Source: Sitta carolinensis
Taxonomy: Eukaryota; Chordata; Aves; Passeriformes; Sittidae
DNA length: 64,000 bases
Direction: 5' to 3'
Assembly: GCA_032173965.1 (NCBI GenBank)
Contig: CM063289.1
Coordinates: 30,918,690 to 30,982,689, forward strand
Positions 58,664 through 64,000 of this stretch are shown piece after piece. The notes under the pieces are model-generated. The model did not search any database and had not been told where the DNA came from. It saw nothing but the letters and a program-made list of their open reading frames with translations. A program made the position numbers and the translations under genes. Each line of letters begins with the position of its first letter. The first letter of the stretch is position 1.

Positions 58664-59552
58664 TGATCCCCAATCCCAGCACAGAATGATCCCCAATCCC
58701 AGCACAGAATGGTCCCCAATCCCAGCCCAGCACAGAATGATCCCCAATCCCAGCACAGAATGGATCCCCAAACCCAGCACAGCAAAGAATGGATCCCAAA
58801 TCCCAGCACAGAGCGATCCCCAATCCCAGCACAGAATGATCCCCAATCCCAGCACAGAATGATCCCCAATCCCAGCCCAGCACAGAATGGATCCCCAATC
58901 CCAGCACAGAATGATCCCCAATCCCAGCCCAGCACAGAATGGATCCCCAATCCCAGCACAGCACAGAATGATCCCCAATCCCAGCACAGAATGATCCCCA
59001 ATCCCAGCACAGAATGATCCCCAATCCCAGCCCAGCACAGAATGGATCCCCAATCCCAGCACAGAATGATCCCCAATCCCAGCCCAGCACAGAATGATCC
59101 CCAATCCCAGCACAGAATGATCCCCAATCCCAGCCCAGCACAGAATGGTCCCCAATCCCACCCAGCACAGAATGATCCCCAACTCCCAGCACAGATGGAT
59201 CCCCAAACCCAGCACAGCAAAGAATGGATCCCAAATCCCAGCACAGAGCGATCCCCAATCCCAGCACAGAATGATCCCCAATCCCAGCACAGAATGATCC
59301 CCAATCCCAGCCCAGCACAGAATGGATCCCCAATCCCAGCACAGAATGATCCCCAATCCCAGCCCAGCACAGAATGATCCCCAATCCCAGCACAGAATGA
59401 TCCCCAATCCCAGCCCAGCACAGAATGATCCCAATCCCAGCACAGAATGGATCCCCAATCCCAGCCCAGCACAGAATGATCCCCAATCCCAGCACAGAAT
59501 GATCCCCAATCCCAGCCCAGCACAGAATGATCCCCAATCCCCAATCCCTCTG
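58664..59552 (+). repeat. 23/28-bp minisatellite, about 35 copies, with 435-bp higher-order repeat
   Basis: CCCCAATCCCAGCACAGAAT plus GAT, with a longer form having CAGCCCAGCACAG. The marker AACCCAGCACAGCAAAGAAT occurs at 58,771 and 59,206, followed by about 150 bp that looks identical. Confidence 0.97.
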
Positions 59553-61035
59553 TGTCAGTGTCCCCCGCTCTGTCCAGGTGCGGGTTTGGGGACCCCCAGG
59601 CCCCGCTGCTGCCCACCCTGCCCCGCAGGGTCTGACCCCTCCCACCTGCCCCTGGCCAGTGCCCACAATTCCCTGACAAAACCCTGCCAAGAGCCAATCC
59701 AAAGCCTCTCAGAAACGAACCGTTCCCCTCTTCAACAAACCGCATGGAAATAATTCCTGCTGGGGCTGCTGCCAGCGAGCAGGGACAGGACGGGCAGGTG
59801 GCGGAGGGCAGGTTACAATAAATATTCATACCCAGAGTTCATACTCAAACATTTTCTTTACTACTTCCACTTTACTTATTTGTAGCTGCTGGAGAAGCAG
59901 GCATATTAGAATATTAATTTTCCGCTTTACTGCAATGATTTCAGAGTCAAGTGCCGTCGGAACACCGAATGCAAATGGAGCAGAGAGGGTGGGACTCTCA
60001 CTAATCCCCCTCAACGCCTTGGAAAAAAAGCCCTGTTTATTTGCATTTTCCTTTTTGGAGTCTTCTTCAGATGTTTAAAAAGCGCTTTGCTGAGGGTTCG
60101 AGGTGTGTTTAAGGGGCTGTGCAGCGCGGATCCCGTGCAAGGGCTCTGGGCTCAGAACCAGCCCGGGGGCTCCACTGGGCGTTTTCTGCTGAGTTTGCAC
60201 ATCGTTCCTTGCAAACGGCCAGCTTGACCTCTGCTCGTTTAAATTCCTCTCCCTGGGACGAGGATCAGAAGGAAGCTGCAGTTTGTGGCTTCTCCGGGAA
60301 TCGTGAGGAGAGCCCAGCCCATCCCGGTGGGGACACAAGGTCCAGGTCAAGCTTTGCTGGGGCTCAGCTGCCATACGGTGACTTCACATCAAACAGCAGA
60401 TTGGGCCTTTTCCTTCTCCACAAACACGAGCTGTCCCCTGAGCAGGGAGGAGAGGAACGTCCCCAGAAGACCTTCCTGATGAAGGCAGCAATACTGTGTG
60501 GGTAGCAATAATGTTTAATTTTAATTAGCTGCTAATATTTCGGGAGGGCAGTTGGGGTTTTGTACATAGTGATATTGGCAGTTTGCTCATTTTGTGGAAT
60601 TTAATATTGGATCAATTGGTTTCGGCAGCTGGGGAGAAGGGTCTTGGTACTATTTGAGATAAAAAATGCCATCTCTCTCTACAATAAATCCAATCCAATC
60701 ATTATTAAATCTTTTGGTAAATATCTTGAAGAAATTAGGTCTCCTGGTGTTTGTGTTCATGGATGAAGGAGAGAAAGGCAGAGTCAGATGGTTTCCAGGT
60801 AAGCAAACAGGGACAGTTTATTTCAGGGCATGGATGGGGGTGAGTGAATAAATAAATAAACTAACATCAGCAGGAGGCAGGGACACACAGCGGGTTCCAG
60901 GTGCCAGCAGAGCAGGGAGGGCTCCAGGCACAAACATCTTGAGTGGGACACAAACCTGAGCCTCATCCCCACCTGCACAAGGGTGTGGAGCAGAGCAAGG
61001 CGGGGAAGGAGCCTCACTGGGGACAGCAGGGTCAC
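59553..61035. other. single-copy flank DNA
   Basis: 59,820-60,110 is an AT-rich island with two exact POU octamers in opposite orientation (59,969-59,976 and 60,039-60,046). 60,510-60,760 is AT-rich. A short (AAAT) run lies near 60,847. No gene seen. Confidence 0.5.
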
Positions 61036-61948
61036 TGTCCTCTCTGGGCTCAGCTCTGTCCCTCCCTGGGGCTCAGCTCTGTCCCTCCCTGGGCACAGTG
61101 CTCAGCTCTGTCCCTCCTGGGGCTCAGCTCTGTCCCTCCCTGGGCACAGTGCTCAGCTCTGTCCCTCTCTGGGGCTCAGCTCTGTCCCTCCCTGGGCACA
61201 GTGCTCAGCTCTGTCCCTCCCTGGGGCTCAGCTCTGTCCCTCCCTGGGGCTCAGCTCTGTCCCTCCCTGGGGCTCAGCTCTGTCCCTCCCTGGGCACAGT
61301 GCTCAGCTCTGTCCCTCCCGGGCACAGTGCTCAGCTCTGTCCCTCCCTGGGGCTCAGCTCTGTCCCTCCCTGGGCACAGTGCTCAGCTCTGTCCCTCCCT
61401 GGGCACAGTGCTCAGCTCTGTCCCTCCCTGGGGCTCAGCTCTGTCCCTCCTGGGGCACAGTGCTCATCTCTGTCCCTCTCTGGGCACAGTGCTCAGCTCT
61501 GTCCCTCCCTGGGGCTCAGCTCTGTCCCTCTCTGGTCACAGTGCTCAGCTCTGTCCCTCCCTGGGGCTCAGCTCTGTCCCTCCCTGGGGCACAGTGCTCA
61601 GCTCTGTCCCTCCCTGGGGCTCAGCTCTGTCCCTCCCCGGGCACAGTGCTCAGCTCTGTCCCTCTCTGGGGCACAGTGCTCAGCTCTGTCCCTCCCTGGG
61701 GCACAGTGCTCATCTCTGTCCCTCTCTGGTCACAGTGCTCAGCTCTGTCCCTCCCTGGGGCTCAGCTCTGTCCCTCCCTGGGCACAGTGCTCAGCTCTGT
61801 CCCTCCCTGGGGCTCAGCTCTGTCCCTCCCCGGGCACAGTGCTCAGCTCTGTCCCTCTCTGGGCACAGTGCTCAGCTCTGTCCCTCCCTGGGGCTCAGCT
61901 CTGTCCCTCCCCGGGCACAGTGCTCAGCTCTGTCCCTCTCTGGGCAGT
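61036..61948 (+). repeat. 23/29-bp minisatellite, about 36 copies
   Basis: CTCAGCTCTGTCCCTCCCTG plus GGG, or GGCACAGTG in the longer form. The two forms alternate irregularly. Confidence 0.97.
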
Positions 61949-63134
61949 GTCCCAGGTCCAGCCGTGCCCCCGGCGCGGTGGCAGCACAGGCAGTGTCCGG
62001 GCAGGGTGGGCTGGGCAGGCACAGGGTCTGGCACAAGGCAGCGAGTCCTGCAAGCTCTCGCTGGAGCTCCCGTGGTTCCCGGGGTGAGGCTGATCCCGAT
62101 CCCCTCGGATGGGGACCCTGAGCAGGAGCTGGTCCCTCCCAGCCCCGGGGCCATCCCAGCCGCCGCTCTGCCCGAGGCAGACACAGGCGTGCAGGGTTTG
62201 TCATTCCAGGCGATTTCTCTCTGCTCCTCTCAAGACCTGGGAAGGTTTTCATTACTCCTCGTGGCACTGGCTCCAGCAGACGTGTTCCTCTGTTCCTGCA
62301 CGTGTTCCCTGTGCCGGCGCAGCGCAGGAAATTCTGCAATTACTGCGGCGGTGTCCGAGCATCCCATGCCCCCCTCGCCTGTCGCCGGCGGCTCCGGCAG
62401 AAATCCGCTGCTGCTGCTGCTGTAAGATCACATTTAAAATTTTGATATCTGCTTTAAAAGGGCAAACACTGCCAGCTGACAAATAACAAGTGGCCCTTCT
62501 GTATTCCATTCCATTCTTATCCATTTTTCATGCCTTAGCAAGGTGAAGATTTCCAATCAAGGAGCGGCAGCGTGGGCAAGTGCAGATAATATATTTTGAT
62601 GGAGGTCTGTAATGAATATGGTATTTATGAAGACGCAAGTCATTAAAAGAAACCTTGCATGGTTTTGCACATTATTTTATTGATTTTTCCAAATGCACAG
62701 ATCAAGGCGAGGATCATACTTTACAAGAAACGTTTCAATTTCTAATCTTTAATTTGATAATGCATCACGGTATTTGTTGATTTGTGCCGTTGAGGGTTGG
62801 TGGGTTCATTGCCTCTACACACCGCGTGAATTCTAAATCCAGGGCGTGCTTTGGCGGCAGCGCAGAGTGCTGGGGAAAGTTTGGAGAGCAGCCGGAGGTC
62901 ACGGCTGCTCTCCCAGCCCTCCCTCCGTGTGTGCCGGGGCAGGGGGGCTCCAGCGGGGGCAATCGCAGCGCTGCTCGCCGCGGGGCTGGGGCAGGAGCGC
63001 CCTGCAGACACCTCGGGAGCTCCCCGGGGATGGTTTCAGGGACAGAACAACGCCCGGGCGCAGCGCGGAGGGCTCCCCGCGCCCTCGGGGTGCGAACCCG
63101 GGGGGCTCCGGGCCCGGCTGGGGCTGCTGCAGCT
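61949..63134. other. single-copy flank DNA
   Basis: CpG-bearing at 61,960-62,420 and 62,840-63,130. 62,440-62,800 is AT-rich, complex and a good candidate conserved non-coding element. A (CTG)5 lies near 62,409. No gene seen. Confidence 0.45.
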
Positions 63135-64000
63135 GCTGCACAGCTGGAAACACCTGCTCCGGGGGGCTGCACAGCTGGAAACACCCTGCTCCGAGGGGCT
63201 GCACAGCTGGAAACACCATGCTCGAGGGATCCACAGCTGGAAACACCCTGCTCTGGGGGCGCACACTGAAACACCTGCTCGGGGCTGCACAGCTGGAAAC
63301 ACCCTGCTCCGAGGGGCTACACACCCGGAAACACCCTGCTCTGAGGGGATCCATTCCTGCACAGCTGGAAACACCCTGCTCTGAGGGGATCCATTCTGCA
63401 CAGCTGGAAACACCCTGCTCCGAGGGCTGCATCACCTGAAACACCCTGTCTGGGGCTGCACACCTGGAAACACCTGCTCTGAAGGGATCCATTCTGCACA
63501 GCTGGAAACACCCTGCTCTGAGGGGATCCTTCTGCACAGCTGGAAACACCCTGCTCTGAGGGGATCCATTCTGCACAGCTGGAAACACCCTGCTCTGAGG
63601 GGCTGCACACTGGAAACACCCTGCTCTGGGGGCTGCACATCTGGAAACACCCTGCTCCGAGGGGCTGCAAGCTGGAAACACCCTGCTCTGAGGGATCCAC
63701 AGCTGGAAACACCCTGCTCTGGGCTGCACATCTGGAAACACCCTGCTCTGAGGGGATCATCCGCACAGCTGGAAACACCCTGCTCCGAGGGGCTGCCACA
63801 CCTGGAAACACCCTGCTCTGGGGGCTGCACATCTGGAAACACCCTGCTCTGGGGGCTGCACAGCTGGAAACACCCTGCTCTGAAGGGATCCATTGCTGCA
63901 CAGCTGGAAACACCTGCTCTGAGGGGATCCACAGCTGGAAACACCTGCTCTGAGGGGATCCACAGCTGGAAACACCTGCTCTGAGGGGATCCACTGCTGC
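63135..64000 (+). repeat. 32-40 bp minisatellite running off the window
   Basis: CTGCACAGCTGGAAACACCC followed by TGCTCTGAGGGG or a variant, with GATCCATT in longer copies. About 27 copies are visible. Many copies lose single bases. Confidence 0.96.

Noticed and set aside
58512..62425. Long frames through the 23/28-bp and 23/29-bp arrays
   Set aside because: Same array artefact. No start, splice or domain evidence.
1..64000. tRNA, rRNA, snRNA or microRNA genes
   Set aside because: I looked for tRNA box motifs and obvious hairpin or snRNA sequences and found none that I could support by eye. A covariance-model search would settle it.

Overview
This window looks like nuclear DNA from a bird, most likely a passerine. 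It carries at least thirteen 3'-end fragments of CR1 LINEs, the dominant avian retrotransposon, with songbird-like wording, and no bacterial-type gene organisation. The one gene I can identify is NEGR1 (neuronal growth regulator 1, called neurotractin in chicken). Its first coding exon lies on the minus strand at 19,667-19,836 inside a CpG island (about 19,441-20,240) and ends in a clear splice donor. Positions 1-19,666 are therefore the start of NEGR1 intron 1. Positions above about 20,240 are upstream flank, with no other gene I can support. CR1 and LTR calls rest on recalled family wording, not on a search.

The main feature of the window is its density of tandem repeats. Roughly 30 minisatellite arrays with apparently unrelated units occupy about 16 kb, a quarter of the window. 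Units run from 9 to about 120 bp, and about half fall at 18-23 bp. Several arrays have higher-order structure (20-bp array at 23.5-24.3 kb, 23-bp array at 54.8-55.8 kb, 23/28-bp array at 58.7-59.5 kb). Two arrays grew from sequence inside CR1 elements (26.05-26.30 and 44.30-44.63 kb). One array is AT-rich, with 19 copies of a 51-bp unit that holds a homeodomain-like inverted repeat (32.84-33.82 kb). One 1-kb array is a continuous G-quadruplex motif on its minus strand (56.89-57.92 kb). A degenerate, apparently old array of about 67-bp units lies just upstream of the NEGR1 CpG island (20.37-20.90 kb).

Layout. 1-19.7 kb: intron 1, with arrays at 1.05, 1.9-3.5, 6.3-6.9, 11.5-11.9, 13.3-14.0, 15.2-15.6 and 16.3-17.1 kb, CR1 pieces, and single-copy islands. 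19.4-20.2 kb: CpG-island promoter and exon 1, with a consensus RFX X-box and a 20-nt C run. 20.4-64 kb: upstream flank, where arrays alternate with AT-rich single-copy blocks that may hold conserved non-coding elements; seven exact POU octamers fall in the single-copy DNA of the whole window. The last array runs off the right edge.

Nearly all the long open frames in the window are repeat arrays read through because the unit is a multiple of three or lacks stops. They are not annotated as genes.
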